From contig NC_066336.1 in assembly GCF_022539315.1 (NCBI RefSeq), positions 4,468,600 through 4,532,599 of the forward strand: a stretch of 64,000 nt of DNA, written 5' to 3'. The notes below the pieces were generated by a model. That model was not told where the DNA came from, made no database searches, and was given only the letters and a program-made list of their open reading frames with translations. Made by a program: the position numbers and the translations under genes. Numbering within the stretch: position 1 is the stretch's first letter; every line of letters starts with the position of its first letter. Origin of the DNA: Serinus canaria. Taxonomy: Eukaryota; Chordata; Aves; Passeriformes; Fringillidae. Shown piece by piece: positions 55,101 to 64,000 of the stretch.

Positions 55101-58100
55101 CAAACACGTGGGAACGCAACTCAAACACGCCAGGTCTGGGACTGGGATATTTTTCCAAGCCCACAGAGGTCTGTGGGTGGTCACAGGAGTCTGGGGACAT
55201 CCAGGGGGGTCTGGGGACATTCATGGGGGTCAGGGGGCATCCTCTCCATCCCAAAAGCCTTTTCCCAAACACGCAGGAACACAACTCCAACCAGAACCCC
55301 CCTCCAGCTCTGGGATGGGATCCCTCTCCCACCCCACAGGGGATTCCATGGGGATCTGAGGGAACCCTCCCATCCCAAGGACCATTTCCCACGGACACAG
55401 CCTGGGTGGGATCCCCTTTCCCAGCCCACCCACGGAGCCGTGCCTCAGTTTCGCCATGCCAGAGAGGTCAGGTGGCTCTTGGAGTGCCAGGGATGGCACA
55501 GAGCCCCAGGGACAGGGACAAGGGACAGAAGGGGCCATGCCAGAGCGGGCACCTACTGAGAGATGCAAGTATCTGTACTCGTGGGAGACGCAGCGGGCGA
55601 AGCTGGGCACACCCCAATAGGCGACCCCATGGGGGCTCAGCAGGCACCGGCGGCTGGCAGTCCCTGTGAGGGAGATTTGGGATTGGGGCTGGCACTGCCA
55701 TCCCTTCCTGGCACCCTGATGCCACCCACAGCCCCCTGCACAGCTCCAGGGCTAAGGGATTTAAGGGGGCTTGACCCCAGTGTCACCAACCAGCCCTCTG
55801 CCCTGCTCCAGGTGACCTGACCCCAGTGTCACCCCCTGCCCCTGGGGCTTTTGGGGTGGCTCAACCCAAATGCCACCCACACCCCCTACTCTGCTCCAGG
55901 CCTGAGGGGTTTGGGCCACTTGTCCCTCATGCCACCTACTGCCCCTGGGGTTTGGGGTGCTCAACCACACACCCTGCCCTGTGCCAGCCCTGGGGACATC
56001 TGGGGTCACCTGTGGCATTGGGGGGACATTTGTTGTAGATGATCTCCCCGGCAGCCGTCTTCTTCCAGGTCATCAGCATCACGTACTCGTCCTTGCACAT
56101 CTCGTGGTAGGCTGGGGGGGAAGGGGGCATCAGCACAGCCCAGATGTGGGGTGAGGGGCGCTGGGGGGTGGGGGGCACCCCATACCTGGGCACTTCTTCT
56201 CGTTGCAGGTCTTCACCTCCTCTCCGGTGCCCTCGCAGGGGTAGCCCTGCATGCCAGTGCCCTCGCACATCCGGAAGCGCCGCTGCCAGCCGGTGTCGCA
56301 GGTCTTGGAGCAGAGGCTCCAGTGGTTCCAAGGACCCCACTTGCTGTCTGCTGTGGGGATGGGGACACTGTGGGACACCTGGCTCTGCACACGGAGAGTG
56401 GCACCCGCGGGGACGGGGCACCGTCAGTGCTGCCCCACGCGCTGTGAGCCGAATTCCCGTGGGGTGTGAAATGCGTGGATCAGTGATTTAAATCTCTTTT
56501 AGAGCAGACTGGCATCCTGCTGCAGATGCCCATCCTGCTGCAGATGCCCCTCCTGGTGCAGATGCCCCTCATTCCGTGTCACCACCACGGGCATCATGGC
56601 ACAGCCACCACGTCCCTCTGTGGCTGCCACCGGTGCCACCACTTCTCCCACTAAACAAGGAGCTGCTCAAAGCACAGGATGAGGACCCCATGGTCCATCC
56701 TCTGCCCGGTGTCCCCACGCCCAAAGCCGTCCCCAGCCCCGTGTGCACACGTGAGATCTCCCTCGTGCTTTCACGCCCAAAGCACGGCGGGACCCGCCGC
56801 CACCTGGCACCGACGGGTCCCCAGCGCGACCCGGGACGAGGACAGTGCCAACCCCCGGCTCCTCCAGCCGAGATGTGCCCGGTGATTCCCTGGTATCACC
56901 CTCAGGCTCCCCGCAGTGGAGGGGGCCGCCAGCACTCCGGGCGTCACCGGCGGTGACACGGCGGCGGCGCCGCGGCGGGGCCGTGCTGGGTGCGCGGTGC
57001 CGTCCCCCCGCTCCCCCCCAGCGCGCGGGGCCTTACTGGGACAGGTGGGGTTGGAGCACTCCCGGGCGTCGGCGTGGGCCCCCCGGCACTCGGCCCAGCC
57101 GTGGGCCGAGACGCTGCACTTGCGCGTCCGCTGCTGGGTGCCGTTGGCACAGGTGACGGAGCAGCGGCTCCAGGCGCCCCACTCCAGCCACTGCCCTTCC
57201 ACTGCGGGGACAAGGAGAGCGGCGTCTGTAGCCGCGTTTCTCTTCGCAGAGAAAAGCAAGGCACAACTTCCCGAGGATATTTTCTGGGATTCGCATTCTC
57301 TGAAGCTCAGAGAAAGGGAGAACAATTCTTGTCTCGTTTGCTGCTGCCTGTGTTGGTGCAAAAGCAGAGTGCAGTGTGGAGATTGTTTACCCGGAGTGAT
57401 GGAGTTTTGTTTCCTCGGCCTATCAGGGCCAAGTGTGTGTGTGTGTGTGTGTGTGTGTGGGGACAGTCACGAGATTCTGGGCAGTTGAGTGGCAGATTCA
57501 GGGTAATGCACTGTAATATAGTCCAGAATAATATAGAATAATTAAGGAATTAATTAGCCTTCTGATATCAATGGAGTCAGATGCACCATTCCCTGCCTTC
57601 GTCGGGGTTGCCTTGCTTTCTGATGGGTGTCAGCTCCCACTGCACTGCGGCCACTCGGCCACACGGCCCCAGCTCGGGCTTGCCAGGCAACGGGTCCAAC
57701 CTACTGATGTGCCGGACTAGACAGGAGGGATTGTCACTGGGACTGGCCCCTCCACCGGCTGGGACACAAGGGACATGCTCAGGGTGGGGACCCTGGTGTC
57801 GCTCGCACCGAACTTTGCCTTTCTGGCACCCTTGGTATTGCTTCCAACCAAACCCAACGTCTCTGGCATTGGTCCTGCCAAATCCAGAAGCTCTGGCATT
57901 GCTTTACACCAAATCCAGCAGCACTGGCATCACTTCCAACCAAACCCAGAATCCCTGGCATCACTTCTAGCCAAATCCAGCATCCCTGGCATTGCTTTAC
58001 ACCAAATCCAGCAGCACTGGCATCACTTCCAACCAAACCCAGAATCCCTGGCATCACTTCTAGCCAAATCCAGCATCCCTGGCATTGCTTCCATCCAAAT

Positions 58101-61100
58101 CCAGCATCCCTGGCATTGCTTTTTACCAAATCCAGCGTCCCTGGCATTGCTTCCAACCAAATCCAGCATCCCTGGCATTGCTTTTTACCAAATCCAGTAC
58201 CCCTGGCATTGCTTCCAACCAAATCCAGCATCCCTGGCATCGTTCCCTGCCAAGCTCAAGACTCCAGCAGCATCTCCACAGGACTGCTGTGGCCAAAGCT
58301 GTGTGCCATGGGTGCCACATCCTTGTCAGAGCTGCTGCAGGAGCAGCTCCCACACTCCCTCCTGCTCCAGCTGCTCCACATCACACATGGGGTCCCCACA
58401 GGGACAACATCTGAGACATGGCATCGCTGCCCGTCACTGCAGAAACCCCACAGCCACCACCACGGCCACTCCTGGCACGCAGGAGGAAGGGACAGCTGTG
58501 GCACTGCACACACCACCTGTGTGCAGACAGACCCTGCAGCCGACCCCCTTTGTCACCTCCCTGTACCCCACAACGCCCCTGTGCCACCCCAGTGCCAGGC
58601 ACTGCAGAGGGGTAGGGAAGGAGCCGCCACCTCCTCTGTGGTCCCCTGCCCACGATGGGGTCATGAGACCCCAGCCCAGCCAACAGCACCGAATTTCCTC
58701 TTGGATCTCCAGCAGGGACAGGACGGTGTGCCCAGTGTCACAGCAGCCCTGTGTCCCAGCTGCCCGTGGCAGTGCCACCATCCCTTGCGGCACCAAGAGA
58801 GCGGCCCTGGCGCTCAGCTGGCGCCGTCTCCTGGCATTCCCGTCGGGAAGAAGGAGCATGGGGAGAGGGAGGTACTGACCCGGGCAGGTCGCGATATTGC
58901 AGGGCTTGGCCTGCAGCTCGGGGCCCTCGCAGGCCTTCCCTCCGCGCCGCGAGGCCGCGCAGCGCCGCGTCCTGGTCCTGGCCCCTCGCCCGCAGGTCAC
59001 CGAGCACAGGCTCCACGGGGACCACTCCTCCCACGCGCCGGGAACTGCAACACAGCACAGCCCAGGGGCTCCAGCCTCCGAGGGGCCCTGGCACCGAGGG
59101 GTCCTGGCATGGCAGACCCCTCGTGCCCTGCCCAGGGCTCAGCTGGGCACAGTTCCCAGCACTGCCCACCCGCTTGTTATCCCAATCCCTGAGCTGGCAG
59201 CAGTGCTCCAGCGTCCCTTTTGGGGTGCTGGCACTGGTGGCGCATGTCCCCCCAAGGCCACACACAGGTCACCCCCATCCCTGTCAGCACGCCAAGAACG
59301 ATCTGCCCCTCGTGTCCATGGGAGGTCAGCGCTCCAGGAAAGGTTCAGGGACCATCCTAAAGGATGCTCCTCCTTGAGCTCCGATGTCCTCAGAGTGCCA
59401 GGACAGAGCTGCACTCCCCAGTATGGACACTGCATGTCCTGGGGGTGAACATCCCTTGAAACACCCCAGATTCAGACACGGCAGTGTGGCTGCCACTGTG
59501 GCACCCTGAGGTCCCTCCAGTGTCCCACATGAGACACATGAACGCCACCATGGACAGGAGATCCTCAGCATCCTGCTGTCACCTGCCTCAAGTCACCGAG
59601 CAGCTCAGCTCCCTCCTGCCTCAAGTCAGGGGGAACCCCTTGGAATGCTCGAAATCCCCCAGGCTCCAGCACAAAGCCTTGGGGACATCCAGGAGGAGCC
59701 CACAGTTCACCAGGAGAGAGGATGGAAAAGAGTTCCCGAGGCAAATCCCCAGCAGCAGCACTGCTGGCAGGGCACAGGGTGCAGGGCACCCATTCCAGAC
59801 ACCTCCAGAGGATGGAGGGATGCCAACAGCACTCAGAGCATCCCAGCACAGGCTGGGCACCGCAACCACGCCAAGCCACCCTTCTCATCCACCACAGCAC
59901 CCGGAGGACGCCCCAGATACGTCCCAGCAACGCATTCTGTCTGTCCCCACCCTCCTGCTCAGCCCTGCGGGGAGCTGGCAGCGCAGCCCCGCGGTGTCCC
60001 CGCTGTCCCCGCTGTCCCCAGTGTCCCCCGTACCTGGGCAGGTGGCGGTGTTGTTGCAGGTGCGGGTCTCCCGGAGCAGCCCGCTGCACAGCGTCCCGTA
60101 GGGAGAGGAGACGCAGGAGCGCGTCCGCACCTGGGAGCCCTGGCCGCAGGTCAGGGAGCACACGCTCCACTGCGACCACTCCTCCGCCGCAGGGTCCCCT
60201 GAGGGAGACAGGGAGCCTGAGAGCCCGCGGGGGACAGGGGACATGCCAGCAGGGCAGCCCCGCAAAGGGACAGGGAGGTGGCACCGGTGAGTGCAGGGGG
60301 GAGGATGAGGTGATGTGGGTGACAGGGGTGGCACTGGGGGTGTCAGTGAGGTGAGGCCGCAGTTAGAGGTGGGGAAGGGATTGGGGCAGGGGATGGCAGC
60401 TGGTGTGAGGGACAGGATCTGTTCTGGGAGGGGATGGCAGCGTGGGCAGGGTGGGCAATGGGCAGCAGGGACAGGATGAACAGGGTGGGCAAGGGACAAC
60501 ATGGACAGGGAGGGAAGGATGGTCAGTGGGCATCAGGGACAGGGGGGGCAGGGTGGGCAGTGGACATCAGAGACAGGATGAACAACGTGGGCAGGGGACA
60601 GCACGGACAGGGTGGGCAGGATGGTCAATGGGCAGCACAGACATGGTGGGCAACATGGACAGGATGGGCAGAGTGGGCATGGTGGTCAGTGGGCAGCATG
60701 GACAGGGTGGGCATGGTGGTCAGTGGGCAGCATGGGCAGGGTGGGCATGGTGGGCAATGGGCAGCAGGGACAGGGTGAGTAGCACGGACAGGGTGGGCAG
60801 GGTGGGCAGTGGGCAGCAGGGACAGGGTGGGCAGCACGGGCAGCCCTTTGCAGCTCCCTCTCCCCACCCCGTCACACGCTGACATTTACAACAAGCGGCT
60901 CTTATTAAGGTTGATGATGTCTCTGAGGCTCTTGGACAGCCCAGCAGCAGAGCCCATCCGTTTAAATTAAACAGGGATAGGTGGGGGAGGGCTCCAAGGG
61001 GGGCCATTTGTCCTGGAGACAGGCAGAACGTGGGTTCTGTGTCACCCGCGGCAGTGACAACGTGCTGGGGCTGCTCTGTGTCACACGGGGACCCCGAGAC

Positions 61101-61610
61101 TGGGCAGGGCCACCACTGGGGTCACCCAGGAGCTCCCAGTGGGGCAGAAGCGCCGTGAGCAGCCGAGTGTGGCCGGGAATTCTGCACGCCAGGCGCATGG
61201 AGCAGAGCCGGGGCCCATCCATCTCCCGCTCGCCTCCGAGCCCTCCGACCATAAATCAGGGGGGCTGGGGAGGGGGGAGCAGCACGTTCAAATTACCCAG
61301 ATGGATTTGCCAAATAAATACATTCGAACTAAACAATTAATAGATTTTTTTTTTTCCCTTTTTGCTTTACAACCCTCCGAGGAAAGTGCAGAGGAAAAAA
61401 TTTATAAATGGAGCAAATTAAGCCAGTCCGTGGGCAGGAAGCTAAAGGGAGTCGCTCCATCTCTGTCACCCCTGCCCAGGTGCATGAGCCCGGTGTCACC
61501 AGTGTCCCCCTGCCTGTCCCTGGTACCTGTCTGGGCCATGTAGACCCCGGGTTCATCCGCTGACCGTGGCCACTGGGTCTTCACCTTCTGGTTCTCCTCG
61601 ACCGCATTGC
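43881..61610 (-). CDS. ADGRB2: ADGRB2 (BAI2), adhesion G-protein-coupled receptor B2, 5'-partial (30 exons, last 1,285 aa)
   Basis: Adhesion GPCR mainly of brain. Domains in order: linker, four thrombospondin type-1 repeats, HormR, GAIN/GPS, seven TM segments, and a long cytoplasmic tail ending in the PDZ ligand QTEV. Thirty exons (listed in the segment entries) sum to 3,860 nt, in frame after a 2-nt phase remainder, with GT-AG junctions throughout. The first coding exon (signal peptide and CUB-like region) is beyond position 64000. Four rather than five TSP1 repeats separates it from BAI1, and the tail ([32 protein letters not shown]) matches BAI2. Its GPS lacks the usual cleavage residues. 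Confidence 0.95.
45905..45975. repeat. GA-rich microsatellite next to an ADGRB2 exon
   Basis: GAGAGAGAAGAGAAAGAGAGG lies directly upstream of the acceptor of the 40-bp exon 45866-45905. On the transcript strand it is a CT-rich polypyrimidine tract that could strengthen this acceptor. Confidence 0.85.
46200..49789 (-). CDS. ADGRB2: ADGRB2 seven-transmembrane region, eight exons
   Basis: Exons in order: 49686-49789 (TM1), 48777-48879 (TM2), 48404-48554 (TM3, [16 protein letters not shown]), 48092-48161 (TM4), 47913-47979 and 47713-47798 (TM5, GIIVFNKLM), 47061-47159 (intracellular loop 3), 46200-46371 (TM6-TM7, [12 protein letters not shown] and [15 protein letters not shown]). Residues shared with mammalian BAI2 run through every helix. 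The 47061 exon ends in a GTTAGT donor that splits the Met codon. Confidence 0.93.
47265..47390. repeat. GATGGACAGATG repeat followed by (GA)n
   Basis: GGATGGACAGATGGATGG tetranucleotide-type repeat at about 47270-47320 and a GA dinucleotide tract at about 47355-47382, in an ADGRB2 intron. Confidence 0.9.
48910..49500. repeat. CCCTGT/CCATGTCCCTGT satellite in an ADGRB2 intron
   Basis: About 590 bp of TCCCTGTCCCATG units starts within 35 bp of the TM2 exon acceptor at 48879. It is open in several frames on both strands but is clearly simple repeat. Confidence 0.95.
50267..54857 (-). CDS. ADGRB2: ADGRB2 GAIN domain and GPS, eight exons
   Basis: Exons in order: 54663-54857, 54499-54567, 54274-54382, 54054-54200, 53142-53217, 52970-53072, 52152-52195, 50267-50393. 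Landmarks are [71 protein letters not shown] and CVTWDYSR. The last exon holds the GPS with its Cys pairs ([12 protein letters not shown]) followed by [10 protein letters not shown]. The mammalian BAI2 sequence here reads HLS at the cleavage point, so Gln and Ala replace the catalytic His and Ser. The 53142 exon is shorter than in human, which has a low-complexity insert here. The exon end at 52970 is the first of three in-frame donors. Confidence 0.9.
50715..50975. repeat. CCATGGGGACCCCTCC repeat in an ADGRB2 intron
   Basis: About 13 imperfect copies of a 16-22-bp unit lie upstream of the GPS exon. Confidence 0.85.
51410..52070. repeat. CCCTGTCCCTGTTCCCATCC satellite in an ADGRB2 intron
   Basis: About 660 bp built from 6-bp and 12-bp units, related to the array at 48910. 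Two arrays of the same motif in one gene suggest independent expansion of a CCCTGT seed. Confidence 0.95.
52560..52970. repeat. GGGACACTCACGATGATG repeat carrying copies of a 5' splice site
   Basis: CACTCACG followed by TTGATGG or ATGATGA/ATGATGATG occurs at 52861, 52912 and 52963, exactly 51 bp apart; the 52963 copy is the donor of the exon 52970-53072. More divergent GGGACAC-type units continue down to about 52565. Confidence 0.9.
53280..54005. repeat. 61-bp tandem repeat in an ADGRB2 intron
   Basis: Between about 53640 and 53950 a unit containing CCTCCAGATGTGCGAGCACA and CCTGCACGCTCCCAGATGTG is repeated about five times at about 61-bp spacing with almost no divergence. Older, diverged GATGTGCA units extend to 53280. 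The near identity indicates recent expansion. Confidence 0.93.
55010..55310. repeat. Tandem duplication of about 165 bp in an ADGRB2 intron
   Basis: CATCCCAAAAGCCT followed by TTCCCAAACACG occurs near 55082 and near 55247, with matching GTCTGGGGACATCC upstream in both copies. Confidence 0.8.
55557..56111 (-). CDS. ADGRB2: ADGRB2 hormone-receptor (HormR) domain, two exons
   Basis: Exons 56010-56111 and 55557-55663. They encode [41 protein letters not shown] and [15 protein letters not shown], with the four Cys and the Trp residues of the HormR fold. The second donor is GTAGGT, phase 0. Confidence 0.92.
56186..56350 (-). CDS. ADGRB2: ADGRB2 TSP1 repeat 4
   Basis: 165-bp phase-1 exon with [20 protein letters not shown] and RRFRMC. 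All four TSP1 exons have identical length and phase, the signature of tandem exon duplication. Confidence 0.93.
57037..57201 (-). CDS. ADGRB2: ADGRB2 TSP1 repeat 3
   Basis: 165-bp phase-1 exon with [18 protein letters not shown] and [12 protein letters not shown], ending SNPTCP. NGT is a conserved sequon. Confidence 0.93.
57433..57460. repeat. (GT)n microsatellite
   Basis: About 13 GT units in the intron upstream of the third TSP1 exon. Confidence 0.95.
57830..58255. repeat. Tandem repeat of about 37 bp in an ADGRB2 intron
   Basis: About 11 copies of a unit with CCAACCAAATCCAGCATCCC and TGGCATTGCTT lie between the TSP1-2 and TSP1-3 exons. Confidence 0.93.
58880..59044 (-). CDS. ADGRB2: ADGRB2 TSP1 repeat 2
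   Basis: 165-bp phase-1 exon with [16 protein letters not shown] and [11 protein letters not shown]. The donor is GTCAGT, weaker than at neighbouring exons. Confidence 0.93.
60034..60198 (-). CDS. ADGRB2: ADGRB2 TSP1 repeat 1
   Basis: 165-bp phase-1 exon with [16 protein letters not shown] and the six-Cys pattern ending NNTATCP. The WSQWS and CSLTCG motifs are the TSP1 core; NNT is an N-glycosylation sequon. Confidence 0.93.
60430..60840. repeat. GGGCAGGGTGGGCAGTGGGCAGC repeat in an ADGRB2 intron
   Basis: About 15 imperfect copies lie upstream of the TSP1-1 exon. Confidence 0.9.
61527..61610 (-). CDS. ADGRB2: ADGRB2 linker exon before the TSP1 repeats
   Basis: 84-bp phase-1 exon; it encodes [21 protein letters not shown], nearly identical to the mammalian linker that precedes TSP1-1. 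It is the most 5' ADGRB2 exon in this window. Confidence 0.9.
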
Positions 61611-64000
61611 CTAGGAGAGAGAAATGCCCAAATGAGAGTGGGCAGGGGACAGGCATGGGGACAGGCCGGTGCAGGACATTTCAGGGGGATGCAGGGGGTG
61701 CCCGGCCCCATGCTGACACCCCTGAGAGCAAGACCTGGTGGAGCATCACTGAGCACATCCCCAGAGCCCCAAACCCGTGTCACAGCTACCCCAAAATGTC
61801 CCAGGGGTGGCAGCTGGACCCCAGCCTGGGGTGCCACGTCCCTGGTGCAGGCAGGGTGCCCGTGTCCCCGCCGTGCCAGGTGGAGGTGCTCTCCTGTCCC
61901 CACTTATCAGCTCGCTGCAGTGAGGTGGCACAAATTTATGGCTCGGCTCACCAAAAATAACAAGTGATCCATCAAGGGCACTTGGCGTGAAATTAACTGG
62001 CATGTGCGGGGCCCGGCGGGGGACGCGGCTGCAGGCACAGGGGGACACCTCCCTCGGCCTCCCCCACACCCCTGGGCCACCTCCCTGTCCTCCAGAGGGA
62101 CTCCTGTCCCCAAATCCTGGCCCCGGAGCTCGGGTGGATTCATCCCAGCTGATCCTGCTGGATGTGCCATGGGGGACAGTGGGACAGGGCCACGGATGCC
62201 ACCCCAGGGATGTCAGCTCCAAAAATGCTGTGGTCACTCCACTGCTGTGACAGCCAGGACAGCAGCCAGGGATGGCACAAGCGCCTGCCAGCCAAACACA
62301 GCGATGTCCCCAAGGGAGGTGGCATGGGGACACCTGGCACTGCCGGGGTGCTTTGGGCTCATGGTGGCTCCCACTGGGACACAGAGCAGGGACACCCAGC
62401 CCCGGGCAGGGAGCACAGCCTGCTCTGGCACTTCTTGTGCTGTCAAAAAGCCCCAAATTCATCATGTTTCACCTTAACTCGGGGTAACCCTTCAGGGCTC
62501 CCCGCTGGCACCCTCAGATCCTGTCCTGGGACATCCCACTCCAGAATTCCCAGTGGCACGGGAGACACAGGGGGACCTGGGGACACTGTGGGAATGCCCA
62601 GGGGGGTCTGTGGGGCCACCAGGCTGAATTCCCCACAGGGCCACCCCCCTTTGGGAGCGCCACAGCAGAGTTACACACGGCACAGCAAGAGCCTGGGGAA
62701 ATCCATAAATCCCGAGGATATACGAGGGCGTTCTCCCTGGCTGTGTTCGACAGAGACACCAAATTCAATTTCCTTCGGAGAGCACTAAATCCTGGCCTGT
62801 CACCACCAGGAGGCTGCAGCCAACCCCAGCTCCGCACCCCACCCCGCCCAGGGGTCCCCCAGCACCCCACCACAGCTCAGCTTGTGGGGGCAAGGATGGG
62901 AGGTGATTTTGGGGACATCAGGGGTGTTTTTTGGGGACCTCAAGGTGAATCCCAAGGCTGGTTATGTCCTTGTCCCTCACTGGGGGTTGGTTTCTGAGCA
63001 GGGATGGGTTTGGGGAGAGGGAAACCCAAAATTGGAGCTGCTTGGCCTCGACACAGCAGAGTCACCCAGAGGCCATCAAAAAGATGGGGGTCACCCTTCT
63101 GAGGGTCTTTGGAGGGGTCACACCGCCTGGAGCCTGGAGCAGCAGGGTCGAACACACCCAAAGTCACCCCACAAAGCTCCAGCCCACCCACGTGGCTCCA
63201 ACCTCATCCCCGAATCCCCCTGGGAGAGCGGGGATGACGCTGGTGCCGGGGACCCCGGGGTCAGGGCTGTGGGGAGGCTCTGGGCGGGTGCCAGCCCCAC
63301 GTCGCTGCGGCGGAGGAGCCGCTGAGATCAGCGCTGGGCGCCCGCCAAGCCTCGACTCACAGGCGCCATTCAGCCCCCCGGCCCTGTGTGCCACCATCCA
63401 TCCCCCTGAAAGGGGACCATTCTCCACCCCGGGGGGCTGGGGGGAGGCCAGGTGGGAGCCTGGGACCCCCCCCCAGCTGCATGAAGGGCGCTCTGTGATG
63501 CAGCCCCGCGGCCCAGCGCGGTGACACCCGGGGGGGACGGTGGCAGTGGCGTGGCACGAGGGGTGGCCGTGGCAGCGCGTCACCCCCGTGGCTCTGGCAC
63601 GGCAATAACACTGAACCTCCGGGCGCTCCAGCCTTTAATTGAATGTCAAATGCAATTTGGAGAAGGAGCCGGAGTTTGCGCCGCGGCCGTCGCAGCCGGA
63701 GAGGCGGAATGTGGCACTGAGCCCTGCCAGCTCTGCAGGGACCCCCTGGCCAGCACCCCGTGCCAGGCTCGGGGGAAACAACCCCACTGAGACAGCCCTG
63801 GGGATGTGCTGGGTCCCCTGGAGGAGCACTCTGCTTCTCCATCCCATCCTGGACCCCACCTTTCCATCCCACCCTGGATCACTATTCTCAATCTCATCCT
63901 GGATCCCACTTTTCCATTGCATTCTGCATCCCCCTTCTCCATCGTGGATCCCCCTTCTCCATCCCATCCTGGATTCCCCTTCTCCATCCCATCCTGGATC
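61611..64000. other. ADGRB2: ADGRB2 intron, 5' part of the gene outside the window
   Basis: No further ADGRB2 exon is recognisable; the preceding CUB-containing exon must lie to the right. The stretch includes AT-richer, non-repetitive islands at about 61910-62010, 62690-62790 and 63600-63690, and a CTTCTCCATCCCATCCTGGAT repeat from about 63830 to the window end. Confidence 0.65.

Noticed and set aside
63357..63420. Possible ADGRB2 upstream exon with a GTGAGT donor at about 63358 on the minus strand
   Set aside because: The donor looks good, but the frame (WMVAHRAGGLNGAC) has no similarity to the CUB region or to any known BAI2 segment, and it would not be in the expected position directly before the 61527 exon.
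1..64000. Bacterial-type features (operons, ribosome-binding sites, origins, tRNAs)
   Set aside because: The window has vertebrate exon-intron genes throughout; I saw no tRNA-like cloverleaf or rRNA segment.

Overview
The window is vertebrate nuclear DNA, most likely from a bird. It carries four multi-exon genes with GT-AG introns, most of them short and GC-rich and packed with minisatellites, as is typical of an avian microchromosome. The gene order TINAGL1 - PEF1 - COL16A1 - ADGRB2 matches human 1p35, except that HCRTR1, which in mammals lies between TINAGL1 and PEF1, is not here. Exons were called by reading the translated frames against the known families and testing every junction for AG/GT and phase. 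Boundaries should be right to about +/-1 base. The summed coding lengths are in frame for all four genes.

Layout. 1-1,100: GC-rich sequence leading into a CpG-rich promoter. 1,100-9,420 (+): TINAGL1, a secreted matricellular protein with an inactive cathepsin-like domain; 11 coding exons, 466 aa. 9,420-11,770: intergenic, with a 1-kb AT-rich block and a 99-bp tandem array. 11,780-15,130 (-): PEF1, a penta-EF-hand calcium sensor; 5 exons, 255 aa. 15,880-39,660 (-): COL16A1, a FACIT-like collagen; 70 coding exons, 1,605 aa, plus a probable non-coding first exon. 39,960-43,440: intergenic, with TAAT-rich islands. 43,440 to beyond 61,610 (-): ADGRB2 (BAI2), an adhesion GPCR. Thirty exons encoding the last 1,285 aa are present; the first coding exon (signal peptide and CUB-like region) lies past the right edge.

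The genes do not form an operon-like unit. TINAGL1 and COL16A1 are both extracellular-matrix genes, PEF1 is a cytosolic calcium adaptor of ER-to-Golgi export, and ADGRB2 is mainly a neuronal receptor. TINAGL1 and PEF1 converge tail to tail; PEF1, COL16A1 and ADGRB2 are in tandem on the minus strand.

Most notable observations: (1) the ADGRB2 autoproteolysis motif reads Gln-Leu-Ala where the consensus is His-Leu-Ser/Thr; (2) the 5' splice site just upstream of that region is present three times at exact 51-bp spacing, open and in frame, and the most distal copy restores a conserved Asn-Gly-Ser/Thr junction; (3) a 169-bp tandem duplication in COL16A1 copies the end of an exon with its donor; (4) a composition-shifted, hairpin-bearing island in a COL16A1 intron is probably an old mobile element; (5) HCRTR1 is absent and an AT-rich block sits in its place.
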